In this document: in pieces, positions 27,976-36,703 of the stretch
Layout: every line of letters starts with the position of its first letter
Numbering within the stretch: the stretch's first letter is position 1
Assembly: GCF_017068395.1 (NCBI RefSeq)
Contig: NZ_CP070615.1
Location: 256,147-320,146, forward strand
DNA: 64,000 nucleotides
Origin: Rhodococcus pseudokoreensis
Lineage (GTDB): Bacteria > Actinomycetota > Actinomycetes > Mycobacteriales > Mycobacteriaceae
Reading direction: 5' to 3'
Notes under the pieces: model-generated
What the model was told of the DNA's origin: nothing
Databases searched by the model: none
What the model saw: only the letters and a program-made list of their open reading frames with translations
Position numbers and translations under genes: made by a program

Positions 27976-28221
27976 ATGACGCAGAGATGGAGTGTCAACG
28001 TCACCCCGGCCGAGCGGATCGCCCGGATCCTCGTCGGCGGGGTCGGCGTGGTCGGCGGGGTTTTGCTGATCTCGGGCGGGGCAACGGCCGTGGTCATGGC
28101 ATTGGCGGTGCTGTTGATCCTGGCCGGACTGGATCTGGTGGTGACCGGGGCGACCGGCCATTGCCCGCTGTACCAGAAGCTGGGCCATGTCCCGGCATCG
28201 TTGAAGGGCGGAACACCATGA
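27976..28221 (+). CDS. Small membrane protein, DUF2892/YgaP-TM type
   Basis: The 81-residue protein starts at ATG 27976 with GAGGAG upstream. It has two membrane helices and the DUF2892 pattern NVTPAERIARILVG then GATGHCPLYQKLG. In other bacteria this domain is fused to or found with rhodaneses and copper/sulfur genes. It is coupled by a 4-nt overlap to the next small gene and precedes the CPD-type ATPase. Confidence 0.85.
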   Translation: MTQRWSVNVTPAERIARILVGGVGVVGGVLLISGGATAVVMALAVLLILAGLDLVVTGATGHCPLYQKLGHVPASLKGGTP

Positions 28222-28460
28222 CGGACGAGGATGGGCGTGAGCCGTACGTCGGCGAGAACAGCGACCCCGAGCATCAGGGCGCCGGTGGTCACAGTCGTCA
28301 CCGCTGGATGATGATCGCCTGCTGCATCCCGATGCTGGTGGTCGCCGTCGCGCTGATCGCCAGCGGAACGGTGGGAATCGGGAGCCTGGTGTTTGCGTTG
28401 GCGTGCCTGGGAATGATGGCGGTGATGATGTTTTCGATGGGGGGAGAACACCGTCATTGA
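28218..28460 (+). CDS. Small Met/Cys-containing membrane protein, DUF2933-like
   Basis: The 80-residue protein starts at ATG 28218 (ATGA overlap). It has a His-rich cytoplasmic head (HQGAGGHSRHRW), a helix with MMIACCIPM and a second helix ending MMAVMMFSMGGEHRH. Its Met and Cys residues inside the membrane and His at both ends suggest metal contact. Similarity to DUF2933 is a recollection and should be checked. The pair lies directly before the CPD-type ATPase. Confidence 0.7.
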   Translation: MTDEDGREPYVGENSDPEHQGAGGHSRHRWMMIACCIPMLVVAVALIASGTVGIGSLVFALACLGMMAVMMFSMGGEHRH

Positions 28461-28579
28461 CGCCCCGCCCTCAATCAACCCAGTGGGTCGGTGATCAACA
28501 CCATGACCAGCTGAAGTCAGTGCTGCTCGAGCGGGGCGATGACGGCTCGGTGCCGCGATAACGAAAGGTGCCACAGCGA

Positions 28580-31021
28580 ATGAACCGAACCACCGTGCTC
28601 GAAGTGGTTGGACTGCACTGGGCGACCTCGACGGCATCCGTCGAGGCCACCCTGCGCCGTCGCCCGGGAGTCACCTCCGTGGAGGCCAACGCGGTGAACC
28701 AGACCGCCACCGTCACCTACGACCCGGCGAAGACGTCGGTGGTCGAACTGTCGAAGTGGGTGCGCGACTGCGGCTATCACTGCGCCGGGCGTTCGGTGCC
28801 CGACCACGTCTGCGACCCGATGTCCGAACCGGCAAGCCCAGCTGCTGAGGCCGCACACCCCCACCCCGCCCCGGAACTTGCGGCACCCACTGAGCCGGCC
28901 GCCGCACACGAGATGCCTGCAGGGCACGAAGCCCATGCGGGGCGCTCGCCGCAGGAGATGATGGGCCACGGCGGCGGTCATGCCGGGATGTCGATGGACG
29001 ACATGGTCCGGGACATGCGCAACCGCTTCCTGGTTGCCGCGGTGCTGTCGATCCCGATCCTGCTGTGGTCCCCGATCGGCCGCGACGTCCTCGGATTCAC
29101 GGTGGCCGCACCGTTCGGTCTGCGCGACGACGTCTTCTCCTTCATCCTGTCGATCCCGGTGATCTTCTACTCGGCCTGGATCTTCTTCGACGGCGCCTAC
29201 CGGGCGCTCAAGGCGCGCACCCTCGACATGATGGTGCTGGTGGCGGTGGCCGTCGGGACCGGCTGGCTCTACAGCGCCGTCATTACCCTCACCGGCGGCG
29301 GTGAGGTGTTCTACGAGGCCGCCACGGTGCTGACCGCGTTCGTGCTGCTCGGGCACTGGTTCGAGATGCGCGCCCGCGGCGGCGCGAACGACGCGATCCG
29401 TACCCTACTCGAGCTCGCCCCGCCGAGGGCGGTGGTGCTGCGCGACGGGGAGCCGGTCGAGATCCCCACCGCGGAGGTTATGGTCGCGGACCTACTGCTC
29501 ATCCGACCGGGCGGAAAGATCCCGGTCGACGCCGTCGTCGAGGACGGCAACTCCGAGGTCGACGAGTCCATGGTCACCGGCGAGAGCCTGCCGGTGACCA
29601 AAGCGCCCGGCTCGCAGGTGATCGGCGCGTCGATCAACACCACCGGCACCCTGCGGGTCCGCGCCACCAAGGTCGGCTCCGACACCGTTCTCGCCCAGAT
29701 CGTCGCCCTGGTGCAGGAAGCCCAGAACTCCAAGGCCCCCGGGCAGCGACTCGCCGACCGGGCCGCCTTCTGGCTGGTGCTGGTCGCGCTGATCGGCGGC
29801 ACCGGCACCTTCCTGGTGTGGTTGCTGGCGGGTGAGAGCGTGCAGATGGCACTGCTGTTCGCGATCACCGTCGTGGTGATCACCTGCCCCGACGCCCTGG
29901 GGTTGGCCACCCCGACCGCGATCATGGTCGGCACCGGCCTCGGGGCCCAGCGCGGGGTGCTGTTCAAGAACGCCACCGCCCTCGAGATCTCGGCGCGGAT
30001 CGACACCGTGGTGATGGACAAGACCGGCACCCTGACCAAGGGCGAACCGGAGGTCACCGACGTGATCACCGACGGCATCATCGAGGACGAGCTCCTCGCC
30101 CTCGTCGCCGCGGTCGAACGCGAATCCGAGCATCCGCTGGCCGGGGCGATCGTCCGTTACGCCGCCGAACGCGCGATCCCGCAACTGCCGCTGGCCGAGT
30201 TCTCGAGCGTGCCCGGGCACGGTGCCACCGCCGAGGTGCAGGGTCGCCGGGTCGCGGTCGGCAACCGCAAGCTCATGGTCGCCGAACAGGTCGATTTCGG
30301 TGCCCTGATGGATCGGCGTGACGAGCTGGCCTCGACCGGGCGGACCGCGGTGCTGGTGGCCGTCGACGGCCGGGGGGTCGGGGTGATCGCGCTGGCCGAT
30401 GCCGCCCGGGAAACCTCCGCCGCCGCGGTGTCCGCACTGCACGAGCTGGGCGTCGAGGTGGTCATGCTCAGCGGCGACAACGAGGCGACCGCCGCACGCA
30501 TCGCGGGACAGCTGGGCATCGACACCGTCATCGCTGAGGTGCTGCCCGGTGACAAGGCCGCCAAGATCGCCGAACTGCAGAGTGCCGGCAAGAAGGTCGC
30601 CATGGTCGGTGACGGCGTCAACGACGCCCCCGCCCTGGCCCAGGCGGACCTGGGCATCGCGATCGGCGCCGGCACCGACGTCGCGATCGAAACCGCCGAC
30701 CTGGTGCTGATGCGTTCGGACCCGCTCGACGTGCCGATAGCCCTGCGGATCGGGCGCGGCACCCTCCGCAAGATGCGGCAGAACCTCGGATGGGCGGTCG
30801 GCTACAACGTCATCGCCCTGCCGATCGCCGCCGGGGTCTTCGAACCCTCACTCGGGCTGGTGCTGCGCCCGGAGATCGCCGCCCTGTCGATGTCCGGCTC
30901 GAGCCTCATCGTCGCGGTCAACGCCCTGATGCTCAAACGACTCAAGCTGCCCGCCCCGCCGGAACCACACCCCGCCGCGCCGCGGCCGGCGCCCGAGCCC
31001 ACACCAACAGGTCCGCGGTGA
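28580..31021 (+). CDS. P1B-type heavy-metal ATPase with atypical CPD membrane motif
   Basis: The 813-residue protein starts at ATG 28580 with AAAGGTG upstream; GTG 28568 is an alternative. Its N-terminal domain has the ferredoxin-like fold pattern but no CxxC (GLHWATS instead). A His-rich linker follows (HPHPAPEL, HEMPAGHEAHAG, GHGGGHAGM), as in CopB-type pumps. Membrane segments, CPDALGLATP (about residue 435), DKTGTLTKG (about 480), HPLAG and GDGVNDAP are intact. The CPD in place of CPC or CPH makes the metal uncertain; copper, silver or another soft metal is likely from context. Confidence 0.9.
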   Translation: MNRTTVLEVVGLHWATSTASVEATLRRRPGVTSVEANAVNQTATVTYDPAKTSVVELSKWVRDCGYHCAGRSVPDHVCDPMSEPASPAAEAAHPHPAPELAAPTEPAAAHEMPAGHEAHAGRSPQEMMGHGGGHAGMSMDDMVRDMRNRFLVAAVLSIPILLWSPIGRDVLGFTVAAPFGLRDDVFSFILSIPVIFYSAWIFFDGAYRALKARTLDMMVLVAVAVGTGWLYSAVITLTGGGEVFYEAATVLTAFVLLGHWFEMRARGGANDAIRTLLELAPPRAVVLRDGEPVEIPTAEVMVADLLLIRPGGKIPVDAVVEDGNSEVDESMVTGESLPVTKAPGSQVIGASINTTGTLRVRATKVGSDTVLAQIVALVQEAQNSKAPGQRLADRAAFWLVLVALIGGTGTFLVWLLAGESVQMALLFAITVVVITCPDALGLATPTAIMVGTGLGAQRGVLFKNATALEISARIDTVVMDKTGTLTKGEPEVTDVITDGIIEDELLALVAAVERESEHPLAGAIVRYAAERAIPQLPLAEFSSVPGHGATAEVQGRRVAVGNRKLMVAEQVDFGALMDRRDELASTGRTAVLVAVDGRGVGVIALADAARETSAAAVSALHELGVEVVMLSGDNEATAARIAGQLGIDTVIAEVLPGDKAAKIAELQSAGKKVAMVGDGVNDAPALAQADLGIAIGAGTDVAIETADLVLMRSDPLDVPIALRIGRGTLRKMRQNLGWAVGYNVIALPIAAGVFEPSLGLVLRPEIAALSMSGSSLIVAVNALMLKRLKLPAPPEPHPAAPRPAPEPTPTGPR

Positions 31022-31066
31022 GCGGTGACCGCTCGAACGAATTATTCGTCGACGACGAGGAGCGCC

Positions 31067-33496
31067 ATGAACGCCGTACCCGAATCAGAAGCGCCGACAG
31101 GCTCATTGTCCGACCAGGAACTGGCCGGCCTCGACGGGTGGTGGCGGGCGGCGAACTACCTGTCGGTGGGCCAGATCTACCTGATGGGCAATCCCCTTCT
31201 CCACGAACCGCTCCGTCCTGAACACGTCAAGCCCCGACTACTCGGCCACTGGGGCACCACGCCGGGACTGAACTTCATCTACGCCCACCTCAACCGGGCG
31301 ATAACCGCACGCGATCTGAACATGATGTACGTGATGGGACCCGGTCATGGCGGCCCGGGACCGGTGGCCGCCGCGTGGCTCGAGGGCACCTACAGCGAGG
31401 TCTACCCCGACATCACACAGGACGAGGACGGGATGAAAAGGCTGTTCACCCAGTTCTCCTTCCCCGGCGGCATTCCCAGCCACGTCGCACCGGAGACGCC
31501 GGGATCGATTCACGAGGGCGGCGAGCTCGGATACTCCCTGTCCCACGCCTACGGGGCGGCGTTCGACAATCCGGACCTGATCGTCGCCGCGGTGGTCGGG
31601 GACGGCGAGGCGGAGACCGGTCCGCTCGCCGCCAGCTGGCATTCCACCAAGTTCGTCGATCCGCGACGTGACGGCGCGGTACTGCCGATCCTGCATCTGA
31701 ACGGGTACAAGATCGCCAATCCCACCGTGCTCGACCGGATCGACCGCGAAGAACTCGACGAACTGCTCCGCGGATTTGGTCACACACCGATCCTCGTGGA
31801 AGGCACCGAACCCGAGTACATGCACCAGGCATTCGCCGCGGCGCTGGACCGCAGCCTCGACGAGATCGCCGAGATCCAGCGGCGCGCCCGACGCGACGGC
31901 CACACCGAACGCCCCCGCTGGCCAATGATCGTGCTCCGCTCCCCCAAGGGTTGGACCGGCCCGAAGGAAGTCGACGGACTCGAGGTCGAGGGCTCCTGGC
32001 GCGCACACCAGGTCCCGTTCACCAACGCCCGCGACGACGGCCACCGCAAGATCCTCGAGCAGTGGCTACGCAGCTACCGGCCCGAGGAACTGTTCGACAC
32101 CTCCGGCGCCCCCGCAGCCCACATCCGGGACCTGCACCCGCTCGGCACTCGACGCATGAGCGCCAACCCGCATGCCAACGGCGGGCCACTGATCCGCGAC
32201 CTCACGATGCCCGACTTCCGGAACTACGCGGTGCCGGTCGAAGTGCCGGGCACCGGCAATGTCGAGTCCACCCGGATACTGGGCACCTTCCTGCGGGATG
32301 TGATGCGTGAGAACATGTCCACCTTCCGGATGTTCGCACCGGACGAGACCAATTCGAATCGGCTCGGTGCCGTGCTCGAGGTCACCGACCGCACCTGGAA
32401 CGCACGCACCCAACCCGATGACGATCACCTCGCCCCCGACGGACGTGTGATGGAGATCCTGTCCGAGCACACCTGCCAGGGATGGCTCGAAGGGTATCTA
32501 CTCACCGGCAGGCATGGCGTGTTCTCCTGCTACGAGGCGTTCATCCACATCGTCGACTCGATGTTCAACCAGCACACCAAGTGGCTGCGCACCACCAACG
32601 GCATCGTGTGGCGCCGGCCCATCCCCTCGCTGAACTACCTGCTCACCTCGCACGTGTGGCGCCAGGACCACAACGGGTTCTCACACCAGGATCCCGGATT
32701 CATCGATCACGTGGTGAACAAGAAGGCCGACGTGATCCGGGTATATCTCCCGCCGGACGCCAACACACTGCTGTCGGTGGCCGACCACTGCCTGCGCAGC
32801 CGGCAATACGTCAACGTCATCGTCGCCGGGAAACAGCCGCAGCTGCAGTACCTCGACATGGCCGCGGCGATTACCCACTGCACCAAAGGAATCGGGATCT
32901 GGGACTGGGCCAGCACCGACAGCGGTGTGGAACCGGATGTGGTGCTCGGGTGCGCCGGGGACGTGCCCACGATGGAGACGCTCGCCGCCGTCCAGATCCT
33001 GCTGGAGTGGTTCCCCGACCTGAGGATCCGGGTGGTCAATGTGGTCGATCTGATGCGGCTGCAGGACCATCGGGAGCACCCGCACGGGCTGATGGAGGCG
33101 GACTTCGACGCGCTGTTCACCGTGGACAGGCCGGTGATCTTCGCCTACCACGGGTATCCGTGGTTGATCCACCGACTGACCTACCGCCGCACCAACCATC
33201 ACAACTTCCATGTGCGCGGCTACAAGGAGGAGGGGACCACGACGACACCGTTCGACATGTGCGTGCTCAACCAGATCGACCGCTTCGATCTGGCGATGGA
33301 CGTCATCGACCGCGTCCCCCGTCTCCACCGCATCTCGGCGCACCCGCGTGAGCACCTGAAGAACAAGCTGATCGAACATCGCCAGTACATCCGCACCCAC
33401 GGGGAGGACATGCCCGAGATCACCCACTGGCAATGGGCCCCGGCCGCACCGCCTGCCGGCGGTGGCCCCGGACCGGTCTCCACCGCCGAGCAGTGA
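31067..33496 (+). CDS. xfp: Xylulose-5-phosphate/fructose-6-phosphate phosphoketolase
   Basis: The 809-residue protein starts at ATG 31067 with GAGGAG upstream. Both family signatures are present: [20 protein letters not shown] (about 147-166) and [19 protein letters not shown] (about 178-196, thiamine diphosphate/Mg site). It splits xylulose 5-phosphate (and fructose 6-phosphate) with phosphate into acetyl phosphate and glyceraldehyde 3-phosphate or erythrose 4-phosphate. It is full length. It sits in a stress-like cluster with a metal ATPase and a universal stress protein. Confidence 0.95.
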   Translation: MNAVPESEAPTGSLSDQELAGLDGWWRAANYLSVGQIYLMGNPLLHEPLRPEHVKPRLLGHWGTTPGLNFIYAHLNRAITARDLNMMYVMGPGHGGPGPVAAAWLEGTYSEVYPDITQDEDGMKRLFTQFSFPGGIPSHVAPETPGSIHEGGELGYSLSHAYGAAFDNPDLIVAAVVGDGEAETGPLAASWHSTKFVDPRRDGAVLPILHLNGYKIANPTVLDRIDREELDELLRGFGHTPILVEGTEPEYMHQAFAAALDRSLDEIAEIQRRARRDGHTERPRWPMIVLRSPKGWTGPKEVDGLEVEGSWRAHQVPFTNARDDGHRKILEQWLRSYRPEELFDTSGAPAAHIRDLHPLGTRRMSANPHANGGPLIRDLTMPDFRNYAVPVEVPGTGNVESTRILGTFLRDVMRENMSTFRMFAPDETNSNRLGAVLEVTDRTWNARTQPDDDHLAPDGRVMEILSEHTCQGWLEGYLLTGRHGVFSCYEAFIHIVDSMFNQHTKWLRTTNGIVWRRPIPSLNYLLTSHVWRQDHNGFSHQDPGFIDHVVNKKADVIRVYLPPDANTLLSVADHCLRSRQYVNVIVAGKQPQLQYLDMAAAITHCTKGIGIWDWASTDSGVEPDVVLGCAGDVPTMETLAAVQILLEWFPDLRIRVVNVVDLMRLQDHREHPHGLMEADFDALFTVDRPVIFAYHGYPWLIHRLTYRRTNHHNFHVRGYKEEGTTTTPFDMCVLNQIDRFDLAMDVIDRVPRLHRISAHPREHLKNKLIEHRQYIRTHGEDMPEITHWQWAPAAPPAGGGPGPVSTAEQ

Positions 33497-33682
33497 GAGG
33501 CGACGGAAAGGACCGACCGTGGCGGAAACACGTCGATACCATGGGGGTGGACGAGAGAGAGCCGAACGCCCTGTTCGTTCAGGTGACGAAGAACCCGCTC
33601 GAACGCGCACTGAGATGACGGCTCGCAGGCAATCACCATGCTCGAGGACGCGATGCCTAGAACCGAGAGAAAGGCGCAGCGG

Positions 33683-34135
33683 GTGAGCAGCAACGACATA
33701 TTTCAAGTCGTGGTCGGCGTGGATGGGTCGACCCAGTCGCTGACCGCCCTCGAATGGGCGGTGACCGAAGCCCGTCTGCGCCACGGCCAGGTACGAGTGG
33801 TGACCGGGTGGCAGTATCCGACCGCGGCGACCGGCATGGACGGACTGATCTGGGAGCACCAATCGTTCGAGCGCGTCGCACACCAGACCCAGAGCGAAGC
33901 ATTGAAAGGTGTTCCCACCGAGGGCGTCCACATCAGCGGCGAGGTCCTCCAGGGGCTTCCCGCCTCCGTTCTGCTAGAGGCCGCCCAGGATGCGGACCTG
34001 CTTGTCGTCGGCTCCCGCGGCCGGGGAGGGTTCACCGGACTGCTTCTCGGGTCGGTGTCCACCCAGATCGTCCACCACGCCACCTGCCCGGTACTGATCG
34101 TCCGACCGGGACGGGAAACGCCTGCAGCCAGGTAG
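33683..34135 (+). CDS. Universal stress protein (UspA family)
   Basis: The single-domain protein of about 150 residues probably starts at GTG 33683, eight bases after GAGAAAGG; ATG 33653 gives an N-terminal extension. It has the opening VVVGVDGSTQSLTALEWA and the ATP-binding loop GSRGRGGFTGLLLGSVS with the G-2x-G-9x-G(S/T) pattern. USPs of this type are induced by starvation or low oxygen. It follows the phosphoketolase gene. The 190-base gap before it shows no convincing gene. Confidence 0.9.
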   Translation: MSSNDIFQVVVGVDGSTQSLTALEWAVTEARLRHGQVRVVTGWQYPTAATGMDGLIWEHQSFERVAHQTQSEALKGVPTEGVHISGEVLQGLPASVLLEAAQDADLLVVGSRGRGGFTGLLLGSVSTQIVHHATCPVLIVRPGRETPAAR

Positions 34136-34430
34136 AAGTCACGTCGGGCACCCGCCGGCAACAGGTCATCGGAGAACAGCGGCTGGTTCGCTCGCCCGCA
34201 GGCATATCGACGAGTGACAGACCACGATCTGCTCGCTCCATGGCGACAGGTGCAGTACTGCCTCCGCAGATCACGGCGCACATCTCGGTGGCATGTCGCA
34301 CCATCGATAGCATCCCGACTGTCGAACTTTGCCGGCCGCGTACACGTGCCGGCCGTGTCCGCGGTCGCCCGCAGATGTTTCCTGTTGCATCAAACTGGGA
34401 CTCGGCCACCTCTGATCAGAAAGGGCGACT

Positions 34431-34526
34431 GTGGAACAGGCTTCGCCAACGCTCGCCAGTCCGCGACCGGACGCGGTGACCACGCCGCGCGTGGTCGTAG
34501 TCCACATGCTCCGGGTATCGGCATGA
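34431..34526 (+). CDS. 31-residue leader peptide overlapping the nitrilase-NUDIX gene
   Basis: GTG 34431 follows AAGGGCGACT, a good ribosome binding site. The frame encodes MEQASPTLASPRPDAVTT and ends at TGA 34524-34526, which overlaps the next ATG (34523) by 4 nt. The overlap supports that ATG as the start of the large gene and suggests translational coupling. No homologue is recognised. Confidence 0.5.
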   Translation: MEQASPTLASPRPDAVTTPRVVVVHMLRVSA

Positions 34527-36658
34527 CTCGCCGCGACCGATCCCGCGCAGCCGGATCCGGACCGGCAGGGATCGGAAATGGATTCGACCCGGGTGGTGAG
34601 CCGTGCGCGCCGTGCGTGGCTCAACTGCATTCCCCCGCCGAGCGGCTGGCGGCTCTGCGTGAGGCGGTCCACCACGAGCCGGATCCGCTGGTGACGTTGA
34701 CCCACCTGCTGCACCTGTGTCGTGATGAGCATCGTGTGCTGTGGGCGCAGGCGGGCTCCCCGGGCATCCGGGCGACGGTCGCGAACGTGCTCGCCCCGCT
34801 CCGTACGGTAGTCGGGTCCGGCCCGGCTGCCGCGACCTTGGACGCGCCGGTTCGCCAAGCCCTGGCCGAAGCGCTGCGACCGGTCGACGGGGCGGCACCG
34901 GTGGTGATCGCTCACGCGCTCGCGCAGTTCCTCGACGACCACTATCGGCAGTGCGTCACCGAGTCGTTCCGCAGACGCAGCCCTTACCAGCCCGGGGTGG
35001 GTGATCCAGTTCCTCTGGGCGGCCCCGACATCCGCGCAGTGATGGACATGCGGCCCACCTCGCCACCCTGGCGGCTGGCGAACCGGCTGGATGAGACTCG
35101 CCGGGTCCGGCTGGCCGGAGGGTGGGTGACACAGTTTCGGATCGTGTTCGACTACAGCCTCTTCGACGCCCTGCCCGGTCTGGTCACCGCCGACACGATC
35201 GTTGCCACCTGCCACCCCAACCGAGCCCTGACCGAATTCACTCTGCCCCGCGACTCGACGCAGCCGACCTTCCCGGTGCAGCCGACAGACCTCGATCGGC
35301 AGCGCCGCCACCTCGATCAGCTCATCGGCCGGGCCGCCGCCGCTGGTGCCTCCATCATCGTGCTGCCCGAACTGTGCGTCACCGAGTCGCTGGCCCGACA
35401 CCTGCAGGACTGGGTCCGCCGCGAGGACGGCCCCCGGCTCCTGGTCGCCGGCAGCTACCATCACGTCGATGGTTCGCCGCCTCGGCGGCGCAATACCGCC
35501 ATCGCCTGGGTCCGCGGGCACGACCAGCCGTTGACACACGACAAACATTCGCCCGCCGAGCAGCCGATCCTGGAGGACATTCAGCCGCAGGGTTGGCCGG
35601 AATTGCGCGTGTACGTCACCGCCGACGGATGGCATCTCGTGATCGCAATCTGCCGGGACCTGCTCAATCCGGAGGCGGTGCACACCCTCGCCGAGACCGG
35701 AGCCAACCTGGTGCTGGTGCCGGCGATGAGCGAGAGCCTGGCGCCCTTCACCGGTCAGGTCGCGCACCTGGTCGGCTCGGGACAGGCCATCATCGCCCTG
35801 GCGAACAACCCCGCCGACTGGGCCCGAAGCGGCGACCCCGCCCCGCACCGCTCGGCCCGCGCCCTGTTCGGTCACCCCGGTCTGGGGCAGCAGACCCGGG
35901 TGGTCGCCTCGCCGGACACCGCTCCCGGTATCGCGACGCTCAACGTGCGGTCCGGGCTGATCGGCTGGACCAGCGCCGACAGCCAGGACTCGCCCGGTGA
36001 CCCGCCCGGTGACCAACCGTCATCCTCGCAGACCCTCCCGGAGTGGGCCGCCCGGCTTGCGGCAGCAATCCGCCGCTACCGGCAGTACGAGCCACCGCCG
36101 CCGAAGCCGATCACGCTCCGGCCCGCTGCGGTGCTCGTGCTGCTCACCGATGGACCTACTGGCCCGCAGATACTGCTCACCACGCGTGCTCCGGACCTGC
36201 GGGACTACCCTGGCCGGCGCGTGTTTCCCGGCGGCGTCCGGGACCCGCAGGATGACGGCCCGGTGGCTACCGCCTTGCGGGAAGCCGGCGAGGAGATCGG
36301 ACTGGACCCGGGCAGCGTGCAGATCCTTGGCGTGCTGCCCGCACTCGCCGAGCCAGAGACCAGGTTCTTGGTCACCCCCGTGCTCGGTTGGTCCGCTCGC
36401 CCGGAGTACACCCGACCGGTCAACCTCGCCGAAGTCACCTCGGTCCATGACGTGCCGCTGCGACAGCTCACCCATCCAGGTCATGACCGAGACGGTGTAC
36501 CAGACCCGCCGAGTCCGGAGCTGACTGGCCTCGGCTCGATGACCGCCATGGTGATCGATATGCTGCTCACCCTGCTCGCCGAGCCGATCCATCCGTCCGG
36601 CTCCGGACACGACCGGGCATCCGCAAAGGATCCCGACGCTCCCGGACCACCGTGGTGA
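34523..36658 (+). CDS. Fusion of a carbon-nitrogen hydrolase (nitrilase) domain and a NUDIX (CoA-diphosphatase-like) domain
   Basis: The 711-residue protein has three parts. Residues about 30-230 are a helical region of no recognised family, beginning with CAPC. About 230-470 is a nitrilase-superfamily domain with the Glu-Lys-Cys triad in IIVLPELCVTE (about 282), DKHSPAEQ (about 340) and AICRDLLNPE (about 376). A Pro-rich linker (about 475-545) leads to a NUDIX domain whose box is PGGVRDPQDDGPVATALREA then GEEIGL, the NudL/NUDT7 form. The joint presence suggests hydrolysis of an amide and a diphosphate in one pathway, perhaps CoA or a nucleotide. The substrate is unknown. Confidence 0.85.
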   Translation: MTRRDRSRAAGSGPAGIGNGFDPGGEPCAPCVAQLHSPAERLAALREAVHHEPDPLVTLTHLLHLCRDEHRVLWAQAGSPGIRATVANVLAPLRTVVGSGPAAATLDAPVRQALAEALRPVDGAAPVVIAHALAQFLDDHYRQCVTESFRRRSPYQPGVGDPVPLGGPDIRAVMDMRPTSPPWRLANRLDETRRVRLAGGWVTQFRIVFDYSLFDALPGLVTADTIVATCHPNRALTEFTLPRDSTQPTFPVQPTDLDRQRRHLDQLIGRAAAAGASIIVLPELCVTESLARHLQDWVRREDGPRLLVAGSYHHVDGSPPRRRNTAIAWVRGHDQPLTHDKHSPAEQPILEDIQPQGWPELRVYVTADGWHLVIAICRDLLNPEAVHTLAETGANLVLVPAMSESLAPFTGQVAHLVGSGQAIIALANNPADWARSGDPAPHRSARALFGHPGLGQQTRVVASPDTAPGIATLNVRSGLIGWTSADSQDSPGDPPGDQPSSSQTLPEWAARLAAAIRRYRQYEPPPPKPITLRPAAVLVLLTDGPTGPQILLTTRAPDLRDYPGRRVFPGGVRDPQDDGPVATALREAGEEIGLDPGSVQILGVLPALAEPETRFLVTPVLGWSARPEYTRPVNLAEVTSVHDVPLRQLTHPGHDRDGVPDPPSPELTGLGSMTAMVIDMLLTLLAEPIHPSGSGHDRASAKDPDAPGPPW

Positions 36659-36703
36659 CGGCCAGGGCGGGGGAGGTAGCCGGCGACGCATGGGTCGGCT
36701 CAG

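Noticed and set aside
33519..33686. Short basic frame between the phosphoketolase and universal stress protein genes
   Set aside because: A weak AAAGGA site precedes GTG 33519, but the product is Arg/Pro-rich with no structure, and it overlaps the USP start.
34214..34522. N-terminal extension of the nitrilase-NUDIX frame back to 34214
   Set aside because: The extension is rich in Arg/Ser with no domain match, and the 4-nt overlap at 34523 with the leader peptide supports the later start.
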